From Castor canadensis (taxonomy: Eukaryota > Chordata > Mammalia > Rodentia > Castoridae), in NCBI RefSeq assembly GCF_047511655.1, contig NC_133389.1:150489973-150553972 (forward strand): DNA of 64,000 bases, written 5' to 3'. Of the stretch, positions 20,893 to 34,700 are shown in pieces. How positions within the stretch are numbered: the first letter of the stretch is position 1; each line of letters starts with the position of its first letter. Both the position numbers and the translations under genes were made by a program. The notes under the pieces are model-generated. The model did not search any database, had not been told where the DNA came from, and saw only the letters and a list, made by a program, of their open reading frames with translations.

Positions 20893-23800
20893 GTAAGTGC
20901 CATTAGTTTTAAGGCATGCTCACATTTTTACTTTTTCTTGGAGGATTGATATATTTGCCACCTTATTTGATCAAGTATAGAAAATTACTAAAATGACTAC
21001 TTTGTTAGCTGATAATTTTTTTTTCATTTGATCCTTCCCATATTTTTCAACTCCTATTAGATGAGTAGTTTTGATGATTTGCCCTCAGTGGTGATACCTG
21101 ATTTTTCAACAGTGGGATTGGGTGGCCCAAGGCAGCTACCTCTTACCCTGCAAATAAAATACCAATGTGAGTTTTCTGGGACAGAGCTAAAAGGAGTAAC
21201 AGATTGTTCTGGCATGCTGTGACTATGGGCAATCAAGAGGTAGTTAACAGAGATAAGGTGCTATAGTTATTGCACATAGCCAAAGCTCACCAGGAAAGCA
21301 ATAAACATTTGGAAATGGGATTTCAGAAATTCTGGAGGAAAGGTGCCACAAAGGCAAAAAAAAAAAAAAAGAAATGGGGACATTCTCCAAGATAAATTTC
21401 CATCACTTATGCAAATTATCTCAATGATTTATACCTATCTTAGCTGGAGTGGGAGATACTTTTAGTCCCATTTACTGCTGATGTAGCTCCTTTGCCTTAA
21501 GAAATAGCCAAGCCTCCTGAAAATCTTTTTAAGTCATGATGTTGTACCTACCTACGTCTCACAGGCCATTTTATATATTAGCCCCCCTTTCACAGTGGCT
21601 GTCTCCTACTGTCTTTGGTCGGACCATTGAGGAATATACTGGATTTGAGAAGTACAATAAGAAAATGTTATTACCACTTAGTTTCTGGAAATTTATTGGT
21701 TCTAGTCTGTTGCTATTATCTGTGCCAAGAAGAGCTGTCTGAAACTACTCTGTGCCAGTGATAAAGTGCTTTTTTTTTTTAGATGCCCCAACTTTCTCTG
21801 AATAGCTAAAAGTATTATTATATTTTATAACATTTAGCTGAGTGTGGTGGCTCATATCTGTAATCTCAGTACTCAGGAGACTAAGGCAAGAGGATCATGA
21901 TTTTAAGGATACCATGGAGCTACATAGCTAGACCGTATCTCAAAAAATAAAATTTTTTCATACACTGTATTTTTACCAGTGTAATATGTTACTGACATGT
22001 AGTCATATCTGAAGCCAAATTATGAAAAAATAATTATGTGTTGAACATACTATGGGAACTTACTATATTTAAGGTGACCTCAACCAAAGAATTCAGACTG
22101 AAATGTTTTTGCTACCAACAGGATAGCATTTGAATAGTGATTTAAATCATATTTACATACTACTTTTAAAGAGAGTTTTAAGATCAAGTTTAGATTGGAG
22201 TAGATGCCTAGGAATAGGAGATAGGATTCTTTGGATAGAGGTAGAAGATCTCTCAGGAATTGGATGATCTTTCCAACATTACAGTAAGTCAGTCCAACAT
22301 TACCTTCTTTCACTTGAAGTTTAAAAAATGGACTTTAGTAACATAAACTATTTTACTCAGTTCTGGACCCACAAAACTGGCTTTAAAATTTTCAAATTGG
22401 CCCCACTAACTTCTGTGGGATATCCCCGGTTAGAGCAGCAAGATCAGCTCTTCCATTCTGCCTTCTATCCAAAGCTAGGAAGGAAAGTAGAGAAATATCA
22501 GAGTTCATTTTTGTGACTGATCTAGCTATCCAGAATGCTGAGGCTGTATTACAGTTCTCTGACTGCCAACTTTTGTTTATATACTTCTGCATTCCTCACA
22601 ACTGTTTTCTTCATCTTTGATCTAGCTTTGTTTTATCAGCTTCAAACTCTGGGTACATTTTTTTAAAACTGCACCTGTCTTATCATTCTCTTCTAACCTT
22701 CAGTTAATACTTACAAAGTGAAATGCATTTTGTCTAAAATACTTTTACTAAGGAATATGAAAATTTATTAAAGTAAAAATTCAATATTAACTCTTTTAAA
22801 AATCTTTTTACAGACAATTCTTCTGTTTTCAAAATCTCTCTAAAGCACAACAACAGAGCATTAGCTCAAGCTCTTAGTAGAGAGAAAGAGAATTCTCGAA
22901 GAATTACAACTGAAAAGATGCTATTGCAAAAAGAAGTGGAGAAACTGAATTTTGATAATACTTTTCTTCGCCTAAAGCTAAATAACTTGGTATGGAAGTT
23001 ATATTGTTTTAAATTCTAATTTATAACTAAAATCTTAACTACATTATTATTATGGAAGTTCTAACTTTTTCAGATATCTAATTGTTGTAAAGAATTTTTG
23101 AAAGTCAATATGCCATATAAATCTATTAAATGACAAACATCTACTGAGTAATAAAAATAAATGTCTTAAGTCTAAGTCTAAATTTGTGTTTGTGTACTCT
23201 GGAAGCCATATTAAACCAGGACTGACATTTGATTGCTTGTGGTAAGCAAAGCATAGTGTATTACTACATTTTAAAAGATGAGCATAATTCCTCCAGTGAA
23301 CTGGAAGAGGGCAGGCCCCAGAATGTTTGTATTCTCTGTTGTTCTTAGCATTTCACTGGCCACAAACCAGATAGTATGAAGGTTATAGTCCTTGCTTTTC
23401 CTTCCCACTTCCAACACTGTGACAGACAGTGAGAGCTTGTGATTAGCTAAGCTGCAATGATAGATCTAAATCTCAAATGAGTAGAAATTAAAGTGGAAAA
23501 CTGGATGGGCAATAGTGGCTTACACCTGTTATCCGAGCTACTTGGGAGGTTGAGATGGGAGTATTTTTTTGTGTGTGTTTGGATCCTGCCCAGACAAATA
23601 GTTTGCAAGACTCTATCTCCAAAATAACCAGAGTAAAATGGACTGGAAGTATGGCTCAAGTGGTAGAATGCCTGAGTTCAAACCCCAGTCCTACCAAAAA
23701 AAAAAAAGAAAGAAAAATATTCTTCGTACTTGAAGGTTAAAGTCCTATGACTGACCAACTATGTTTGCTTGCCATATGATACATTGTTATAAGAAGACAG

Positions 23801-26800
23801 AAAAATGTAGGAAAATTTATAATTGATATCTCAAAAAAAATGTGGGCTGTGTGTATGTACAGCTATTTGGACTATTCAGAATCATACCCTTTTAGGCCGA
23901 TGTCCTCTCAATATAGAACAATTGAGTCTTCTCACACTGATAGTATTCATAACTATATGGTATTAAACTCCAGATCTTAGCTGATTAAGAGAGGTCTTTA
24001 TTTTACACTTACAGAATAAGAAACTTATAGAAATAGAATCGCTCATGAACAGTAACTTGATAACCGCAATTGAAATGAGCAGTCTTTCTGAGGTAAGTGA
24101 ATTTACGTGTGAGTAGTGTAATTTTTTAGCAATTCTGAGGATAATTGAGATAATTAAATAGCATCAAGGTTAGCAATTCATATTTCAAACTTCGTGCAAG
24201 TAAATTATAATCATAATATCCATTTTAACTAATAGCAAATCATTTTGCATAATTGGTTATTGAAATTACTCTATAAAAATCAGATTTTGATTAAAAGTAA
24301 TAGAATTACACAGCTCATTCAAACACAATGGCTCCTGAACAGACTCAGAAATATAATGACTTAGAAGAAAGGTAATGTTTCAAGTCAGGAAAGAATTTGT
24401 ATTATTTTAAAATAGAAAGATGGCACAATTGAAAAGCTATTTGGAAGGGAAAATAGAGGCAGATCCTAAAATAAATTCTACAGGGATTTAAATATAAAAG
24501 GAAATTTAAAAAAAAAGAAAATATACCTCTGTATAATTAATATATACTAATAAAAAAGAGGGGAAAATAAATTCAAGTTAGACATTCTATACCTGAAAGG
24601 AAAGATGGAAACCATAAAGAAAACTTTTTTAGAAAATTAAAGTTATAAAAGAGCCAACACAGTGACTTAATTTATAATCCTAGCTACTACTGAAGCAGAG
24701 ATCAGGAAAATGGAGGTTCAAGACCAGCCCAGGCAAAAAGTTCATGAGACACCCCCTCTCGCCCCGCCCATCTCAACCAACAAAATCTGGGCATGGTGAC
24801 ATGCAACTGTTACCAGCTACGTGGGAAGTGAAAATACGGAGGGTCACTGTCCAGGGCGACATAGGCATAAAGCTGGACTCTTATCTCAAAAATAACCAAA
24901 GCAAAAAGGGCAGGAAGTATGGCTAAAATGTTAAGAGGCCTGCCTAGCAAGCGTGAGACCATGAATTCTACCCACTGTTCTGCCAAAACATAGAAGATAA
25001 GTAGCAAACTGGGAAAATTATTTAAACATATTGCAGACAAAGCATTAATATTCATAATAGTTAAAGAACTCTTAGAACCTGACATTAAGAAAAGATGATC
25101 AGCACAAAAATCAGGAAGGGTGAATAAGTAGTAAAAATAGTGTTGTGAAGAAATAATGAAAAGCAAAAATATATAATGTATAAAATGAGGAAAGGTTAGT
25201 GAAGTCTCAATTTTGGATAAATTCCTTATTTTCTGAGTCAATTTAATGCTTTAGAGGGTGGATTTTAAATGGGATTACCTTTATTTAGATCCCAACTCTG
25301 TTATTTTTACTAGTTCTATGACCTTGAACTTAAGCTCTTTGAATTCTATCTAGTTATCAGCAAGGCATGAATACTGGTTATACCTACAATGTTATTAGAA
25401 GATGTAAATGTGGCTACCATGTATTCAAACAATAAGAAGAGTGCAATAAATGTTATTTTTTTATCCCATGAGTATTTTCCTATGTTTTCTAAAATTTTTG
25501 TAAATCTCTCTTTCAAAAACTTCTGAAAGTAACTTATAAGGTTCTTTTTTGAATTTAGATACCTAAGTCAATATGTAAAAATCTTACCATATCTCATCTT
25601 AAAAAATAGAAAATGACCTCTAATTCCACTTAACTCTCAGCTACTATCTTCATTGTTTTCCTTTGTAGCAAAACTTTTTGTGAAAGTTGTTCACACAGTC
25701 TCCAGTTTCTCTTGAGATACCCCTGTTGAGTTTTTACCACTACTCCACTAAAACTGCTCTTCTGAAGGTCACCATTGATGTCAATGTTGCAAAAACCCAT
25801 GGATAATTCTTGGTCTTCATATTGATCATCTTAAGACTTATGTCTTTTCCCACCTTTCTGACTATTCTTTTTCAGTTTGTTTGTTGGTTCCTCTTTATAT
25901 TTCCAACTGCTAAGTTTTGAGAGTGCCCCAGACTCAATTCTTGGACTTCTTTTCTATCTACACTCAGTCGCCATAAATAATTTCACTGGTCTCATGGTTT
26001 TAATTACTACTATGTACTGATAACTCCCAAATTTGCATCTCCATTCTGGTCTTCTCCTCCTAACTCCAGAGTGTACATATCTAACTTACCTACATGGCAT
26101 CTGTTGGGAATCTAAGAGGCATTTCAAATTTCACATTTGCCACCAAACAATTCCTTTTGATGGCTTCATTTGAGGTATTTTCCTAATTTTTTTCTCAGCC
26201 CTATCTCTGATCCTTTAGCCAGTCCTTCTCACAACCCCCTTTCTTATCTGAATTCTTTAAAATTATCATATTATTGTTATACTGGGGGTACATTGTGAAA
26301 TTTACAGTTCTTATAATATATCATAATTGAGTTTACCCCCTCCAATCATTCTTCTTAACCCCCACCCACCGCCGCCATTCCTAGAATAGCTTCAACAGGT
26401 CTCATTTTTCCATTTCTGTATGAGTACATAATATTTCTACTACATTCACCCTCCATCCTAACTTGGGCTTTTTGCTTCTGCCCTTGCATCTCTGAACACT
26501 CTTCTGAGCATAGCAGCCATAGTGAACTTATTAAAATGTTAGTGTCTGCCTAAAACTCTCTTGTGACCTCTCTTATTTCTTGCCTGACTTGATGCAAAAA
26601 CACAGAGTCTTGTTATTTTTCTCATTTCATTTACTACTCTCCCTTTCAGTGTACTGTTAACAACTTCAGTACAATGGCTTCCTCCCTCAAACACAGACAA
26701 GCTGATACCACAATGCCTGAGTACTTATTCTTCCTTTGGTGATGAGTTCACTCCCTTCCCTCAAATGTTGGCTCAAAGGTCATATCAGTGAAGCTTTCTT

Positions 26801-27179
26801 TAAACATTTCCCAATTCCACTCCTACATTTCCTATCCTAAATCCCTGCTTTAATACTTTTAACACTATGTAACATGTTATTCATTAATTTTGTTTTTTGT
26901 TCATCCCATCAGAATATAAGCTTCTTGAATGCAGGGATATTTATTCCTAAATAATATCTAGAACATATAGAATGCAATAAATATAAAGTGTCAGCTAGTT
27001 TCCCCATTAAGAAGGAGGCTTTGTGTGGGAAGAGGGTTGTCTTTTTTGTTTGGTTGGTTTATGTTTTGTTTTTTAAGACAGGCTCTTACTCTCTTTCTCA
27101 GACTGACCTCAAACTCCTGGGCTCAAGCTATCCTCCTGCTTCAGCTAGGAGTACAGGCTTGTGCCACCATGACCAGCTT

Positions 27180-27210
<31 letters not shown>

Positions 27211-28658
27211 AGAGCAAGGCACATATTTGTTCTGTAATCCTCCTGTTATTGAGCTTCTTAAATAAAAAGAGTGCTAAATAATATAAAATGCCTTTCTAGC
27301 ATGATAATGCTCATAGGTGTCTCAATATGATCTCTTGTTTTAGTAATTTTCCTAATTTTATATTTCTGGAATAAACTTCAGAAATGACTTACTGTTCTTT
27401 TACTATGCTGCTGAGTTATTATGCCAGTAATTTTGTTTAGGAATTTTCTGTTATTCATATAAGTGCGCTCTCTTTGTAGTTTTCTTTCTACAGTCTCTAA
27501 ACATTGACAAAAATGTTATATATACTAAGCTCAAAAAGAACTTGAAAGTTTTTCTTTTCCTTGGTGATATAGTTTTAAATTGTTTTTCTTTAAACATTGA
27601 ATAGAATTCTGTGAAACTATCTGGACTTTTTTTGGTAGAAACAGTTGCCCCTTAATTTTAATTTTTCTGTAGAAATTGGTCCACTTAGGAAAATGTCTTT
27701 CTTCTTGGTCAGTTTTATTAAATTATTTTTCCTTGGAAAATTATCTGTTTTATCCAGGTTTTTTAATTTATTTGTATAGAATAGACCAAAGTAGTCTGTC
27801 ATTTGTCTAGTTTTGTTTGTGTTGTTTTTCCACAACTAACTAATTTGGGTATTTGAGCTTTTCTCTGTCTTTTTTTTCTTTTTAACTATGTTAGTTTGTT
27901 GCAGTTTTTTGTATTTTATTTTGTTCTTGCAAAAGAATCAGTTTTTAATTTAATTTTAAGTTCTATTTTTGTGTTTCATACCTATTTTTGGTTTTATTTT
28001 TGTAAGTCCAGGTTTTCTGTGGTTTATTTTATGTGTTACTTTTCTAACTTTGAATCAATGCTTATTTCATTTATTTTTATTAGGTTTTTATGGTGATACT
28101 GGGCTTTGAAATCAGGGCCTATGCTTGCTAGGCAAGCATTCTAGCACTTGAGCTTTGCCTCCAGCCCTTCTTTTTTTTAATTCTTTCTTAACTCTGTATG
28201 AAAGAGCAATTTTCTTAGTGCTTTCGATTTTTTTCTTTGTCTTCAGTTTTTACATTTTTGACCTTGTTGTGTTTTGGCATGAATTTATTTGGGTTTATCT
28301 TTTTTGGGGTTTACTCAACTTCTTGGGTTTGCAGGTCTGATGCCTTTGCCAAGCATGGGACATTTTAAGGCATTATTTCTCCAGATATCTTTCCAGCCCT
28401 GTCCTCTCTTCTACTTGGGACTCTAGTGAGTGCTTTTCATCATATCTCTACAAATTCCTGACTCTGTTAATTTTTTTCATTCTCTTTTGTCTTGTTCAGT
28501 TTGAGTTACTGTTCTGTCTTAAAGTTCACTGATTTTTTTCCCCCGCCATCTCTTTTTGTTGTTTAGCCCTTTAGATTTTTTTTGTTACTGTGTTTTTCAA
28601 TTCTAAATTTCCATTTGGTTCTTTACAAATTTTATTTATTTGCCAACACTTTATATTT

Positions 28659-28722
<64 letters not shown>

Positions 28723-31700
28723 GGGTTTGTTTGAGAATAGGATCTTGTGAACTATTTGCATGTGGGCTACTGGTACCAGGCTCACTTTCTGTTTCTTTGC
28801 TGAGTTTAGTTTTTCATTTGTCTTAAGCATTGTAATAATTGTTACAGCATTTTTATGATGGTTGCTTTAAAATTCTTCTTCCAACATTTGTGTCATCTCC
28901 ACATTGGTGTCTGTGGATAAACTTTTCCTGAATCCTGGTATGAAGGGTGATTTTCTGTTATATCTTGGATATTTTAGGTACTGTTTGTTGTGAGATTTTG
29001 GATCTTCTTTAAATCTTCTGTTCTTGCAGACCTCCTCTGACCCCACACTGATGATAAGGGGAGGTGCTGCCTACTGTCAACTAAAGATCAAAGTTAGGCT
29101 CCCCATTCAACTTCTGTTGACAACATTCTATAAGGAGAGATGTTTCATAACATGGTATTGTTTGATTTTTCTGGTCTTTTAAATAATAAACACATATCAG
29201 AAAATTTAGAAAGTATAAATGTACAAATATATAAGGGCTATGTAAAATTACCTAGACTTTAACTTTTAAATATATATTGTAAAATCTAATAGTATATAAT
29301 TATATTAATATATTACAATATACATACATAGTACATATGTAGACATGAATGTTTTGTGTAGAAGTGTAAAGATCTTACATTATTCTTATTCAATTGTTAA
29401 AGGATAATGTAAGAATTGTTCTTTATTTTTCCCATTTTTTTTTTTTACTTATTGTTATGCAGGGGGTACATTGTGACATTTACAAAAATTTTTACAATAT
29501 ATCATAGTTTAATTATTCCATTAATATTGGTATCATTGTATAACTTGGTACATGACAAACATGATGTTATGAGATTAGAAACTGTTTCTTTCTAATTTCT
29601 TTGTTCTTTCCAAAACTAGTTCCATCAAAGTTCTTTTGTTCTGCCAGCTAGCAAGAAGAAACGGATTAGTAAACATTCCAAGTTGATGCATCTTCCATTT
29701 GCAAGGTATTTGCTTTAAAACTTGGTTAAATATTGACATACAGACTTCTACTTTAGAAGTTTTTATTTGATCTTCATTCTTGAAATATTAGAAAAACTCT
29801 TAAAAATAAATAATGAAATCTATTTCTAACATTGCACCAGTAAACATTGCCCTATTAACATTGCTTGTGTAAAAGAAATTAGACATTTTCATAGAATTCA
29901 GTTTTAATCTTTGAAATAATATTCAGCTTTCTCATAGACCCTAGAGAAGAAATGGGCACAGGTAAACCCTTAGTTATATGGGCGTGAATTACACTGATTC
30001 AGGGCACAGAGATTTTATAAAACATGGTCAGTGTTTGTGTATGTTGTACAATGTTCAGGATTGGTAAACCTACTAAGATTGGAAGGAGACTAGTTTGTGG
30101 TGTCTTGCTATACAGGTGTGTCTTCAGGAGTCTAAAGAAGCTTAATTCTGTAACTAAGTTCATCTGTAGTATCCTACTACTTTTAATTTCTTTTGCCCTA
30201 TGTTTTTTGCTGGTTAAATCTGATACTTGTCTCTACCATTATCATCTTGTGTACTGCCCTAGGCCTGGGTATTATCGTTCATCTTTGCTGTTCTCCTTCT
30301 GAAATTCTCACATCTTGATTAATTTGATTATAAGTCATAGAAATCACCTTATTTCAAACCCATCATGTAAGAAGAAAGTCATCAAGACTGAGAGGAGTGA
30401 AATAACTCAGTGAACTAATAGCATTGAGTTAAATCCTATTGTCTGCTTCAGACAATGATCATTCTGTTATATGACTTACAGGTTTAATACTTTTGGTTAA
30501 GTACACTTAAGTATATATAATATATGTATACTATATGATACATATGTGGACATGAAGGTATTTCATAAAGTATAAAGATCTTATATATGTGTGGGTATAT
30601 TCGTGTGTATTTACTCCTATGCATACAACAAAATTTAGAAGGTTACTTAAAATATCACTGATTATCATTGGGTTATAGAATTAAGTATGAACTTAAGTAC
30701 ACATAAGTAAAAGCATTCAACAAGTAAATGCACTTATATTGAAATACAATCTGTACCATAATAAAAAAAAATCCTCATATCTATGGTATCACTTTCTATT
30801 CTATTCCATTGAGTTACCTATTATGTGTACTATTACAGTTTTACCCCAGTACATTTTAATTACTATACTTCTGAAATAGTGAATTTTGTTGTCTTTGTAG
30901 GTTTTTAGTTCTTTTTCAAAAATATGTTGACTGTCATGTATTGTTTCATAATAAGCATGCAAATCAGGTGTTTACTTATCATCCAAACATTTTGGGTATT
31001 TTTTTTCTGTTTTGGTAACATTGGGGTTTGAACTCAGGGCCTCATGCTTGCTAGGCAGGCACTCTACCACTTCAGCCACTGCACCAGCCATTTTTTTTTT
31101 TTATTTGAAGTTTAAAAAGAGAGAAAAAAGCACCTCCTGATAAAAGTACAAGGGTGGGAGACAAGCTCAAAAATGGTGTCTCCTGTGTGGGTTCTCCATG
31201 CTCTGAGCTGGGGAAATATTCATCATCAAATTGACATCTAGCACCCTCATCATTAGACAGTTTTCTGGGGGCCAAGATGGGTTCTATTTACTACACTGAA
31301 ACATGGAGATATAATCTAGGCCTACCAAAATATAGGGAAAGTAGGACTTCCTTTCATTTTTCTGTGTCTCTATTGGAATAGCTTCTTACCATGTCAAAAG
31401 GGAAGGCAGATTTAGATAGTCCCTCTGTATCTCTCTATTTTTATAACTTAACATCTAAAAAGGGGTAATGAAAGGGGGTAGCTTGTTGCTGTTTTTCAGT
31501 TTTTACTTTCTGGTTCTAATGTCTGAGTCTGGCCCTTTTAATATTTATTAATTTTAACTTCCCTGGCTCATTGGCTATCCTGATTCAGTAAAACCTATAC
31601 TCCTGAAAGAAAATGTGAGCAAGAATGAAATAATCCTGTGGAAAGTAATACCTACAGATATTTTAAATCCTTCCTCTCTCTCCTTTTCTTCCTTCTTATT

Positions 31701-34700
31701 CTTTGAAACTCATTTCAAGGGTTAGCTCCTATATATGTCCAACCACTCCAGGCCCTAGAAGAATTGTTTCCTCTCTTGTGCTTACTGTATACTGTACAAA
31801 ATATTTTGACAGCACATTGCAAATTCTTGCATATATTTGTTTGCATGCTTGTCTCCAAAATTATGCTACCACAATTTTTATCTGGCACTTAGCACAATGT
31901 AGAAAACAAGAAATCAACTGAATAAGTGAATAAAACTAGAATTTTGTTCAGTTTGGGGAAAATTAACATTTTATAAAATTGAGTGTTTCATCGGTAATAT
32001 GTATCACTTGGTTTATTTAGCTATTATGTACTCCCATGTTTTGCAGGGTTTTTTTAAATTTTTATTGTTTTATTATTCATATGTGCATACAAAATTTGGG
32101 TTATTTCTCCCCCCACCCCCACCCCCTCCCTTACCACCCACTCCACCCCCTTTCCCCCCCACTCCCCTCGATACCCGGCAGAAACTATTTTGCCCTTATC
32201 TCTAATTTTGTTGAAGAGAGAGTATAAGAAATAATAGGAAGGAACAAGGGTTCTTTCTACTTGAGATAAGGATAGCTATACAGGGAGTTGACTCACATTA
32301 ATTTCCTGTGCGTGTGTGTTACCTTCTAGGTTAATTCTTTTTGATCAAACCTTTTCTCTAGTTCCTGGTCCCCTTTTCCTATTGGCCTCAGTTGCTTTTA
32401 AGGTATCTGCTTTAGTTTCTCTGTGTTGAGGGCAACAAATGCTAGCTAATTATTTAGGTGTCTTACCTATCCTCACACCTCCCTTGTGTACTCTCGCTTT
32501 TATCATGTGATCAAAGTCCAGTCCCCTTGTTGTGTTTGCCCTTGACCTAATGTCCACACATGAGGGAGAACATACGATTTTTGGTCTTTTGGGCCAGGCT
32601 AACCTCACTCAGAATGATGTTCTCCAATTCCATCCATTTACCAGCGAATGATAACATTTCATTCTTCTTCATGGCTGCATAAAATTCCATTGTGTATAAA
32701 CACCACATTTTCTTGATCCATTTGTCAGTAGTGGGGCATCTTGGCTGTTTCCATAACTTGGCTATTGTGAATAGTGCCGCAATAAACATGGGTGTGCAGG
32801 TGCCTCTGGAGTAACCTGTGTCACAGTCTTTTGGGTATAAACCCAAGAGTGGTATTGCTGGATCATATGGTAGATCAATGTTTAGCTTTTCAAGTAGCCT
32901 CCAAATTTTATTCCAGAGTGGTTGTACTAGTTTACATTCCCATGAACAGTGTAAGAAGGTTCCTTTTTCCCCACATCCTCGCCAACACCTGTTGGTGGTG
33001 GTGTTGCTAATGATGGCTATTCTAACAGAGGTGAGGTGGAATCTGAGTGTGGTTTTAATTTGCATTTCCTTTATTGCTAGGGATGGTGAGCATTTTTTCA
33101 TGTATTTTTTGGCCATTTTAATTTCTTCTTTTGAGAAAGTTCTGTTTAGTTCACTTGCCCATTCCTTTATTGGTTCATTAGTTTTGGGAGAATTTACTTT
33201 TTAAGTTCCCTATATATTCTGGTTATCAGTCCTTTGATGTGTAGCTGGCAAATATTTTCTCCCACTCTGTGGGTGTTCTTTTCAGTTTAGAGACCATTTC
33301 TTTTGATGAACAGAAGCTTTTTAGTTTTATGAGGTCCCATTCATCAATGCCATCTCTTAGTTGCTGTGCTGCTGGGGTTTCATTGTGAAAGTTCTTACCT
33401 ATACCTACTAACTCCAGAGTATTTCCTACTCTTTCCTGTATCAACTTTAGAGTTTGGGGTCTGATATTAAGATCCTTGATCCATTTTGAGTTAATCTTGG
33501 TATAGGGTGATATACATGGATCTAGTTTCAGTTTTTTGCCGACTGCTAACCAGTTTTCCCAGCAGTTTTTGTTGAAGAGGCTGCTATTTCTCCATTGTAT
33601 ATTTTTAGCACCTTTGTCAAAGACAAGTTGATTATAGTTGTGGGGCTTCATATCTGGGTCCTCTATTCTGTTCCACTGGTCTTCATGTCTTTTTTGTGCC
33701 AGTACCATGCTGTTTTTATTGTTATTGCTTTGTAATATAGTTTGAAGTCAGGTATTGTGATACCTCCAGCATTGTTCTTTTGACTGAGTATTGCCTTGGC
33801 TATTCGTGGCCTCTTGTGTTTCCATATTAATTTCACTGTAGATTTTTCACTCTCTTTAATGAATGTCATTGGAATTTTGATGGGAATTGCATTAAACATG
33901 TAGATTACTTTTGGGAGTATTGACATTTTTACTATGTTGGTTCTACCAATCCATAAGCTTGGAAGATCTCTCAACTTTCTATATTCTTCCTCAATCTCTT
34001 TTTTCAGAAGGTTATAGTTTTCCTTGTAGAGGTCGTTCACATCCTTTGTTAGGTTTACACCTAGGTATTTGATTTTTTTTGAGGCTATTGTAAATGGAAT
34101 TGTTTTCATACATTCTTTTTCAGTTTGTTCATTATTAGTGTATAGAAATGCTAATGATTTTTCTATGTTGATTTTATATCCTGCTACCTTGCTATAGCTA
34201 TTGATGATGTCTAGAAACTTCTGAGTAGAGTTTTTTGGGTCTTTAAGGTATAGGATCATGTCATCTGCAAATATGGATGTTTTTACAGTTTCTTTACCTA
34301 TTTGTATTCCTATTATTCCTTCTTCTTGCCTAATTGCTCTGGCTAGGAATTCCAGTACTATGTTGAATAGGAGTGGAGATAGTGGGCATCCTTGTCTAGT
34401 TCCTGATTTTAGAGGGAATAGTTTCAGGTTTTCTACATTATGTATATTGCTGGCTGTAGGTTTGTCATATATAGCTTTTATAATGTTGAGGTACTTTCCT
34501 TCTATTCCTAGTTTTCTTAGAGCTTTTATCATGAAATGGTGTTGGATCTTATCAAAGGCTTTTTCTGCATCTATTGAGATGATCAAGTGGTTTTTGTCTT
34601 TGCTTCTGTTAAGGTGGTTTATTACATTTATTGATTTTCATATGTTGAACCACCCCTATCACCTGGGATGAAGCCTACTTGGTCGTGGTGAATAATCTTT

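Larger units (their letters stand above)
27300..29150 (-). mobile_element. Old L1-type LINE remnant, antisense
   Basis: T-rich plus strand with antisense L1-like phrasing, for example the 27600-27840 stretch and ctaaatttccatttggttct near 28605. Interrupted by an ID SINE (28098-28168) and a GT microsatellite. Very diverged; subfamily not assigned. Confidence 0.5.
24093..29619 (+). other. SGO2: SGO2 intron 4
   Basis: GT-AG intron of about 5.5 kb, largely repeat-derived: composite SINE, L2-like LINE, an unclassified repeat, B1, old antisense L1, a GT microsatellite and an AT-rich stretch (29150-29440). Confidence 0.8.
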
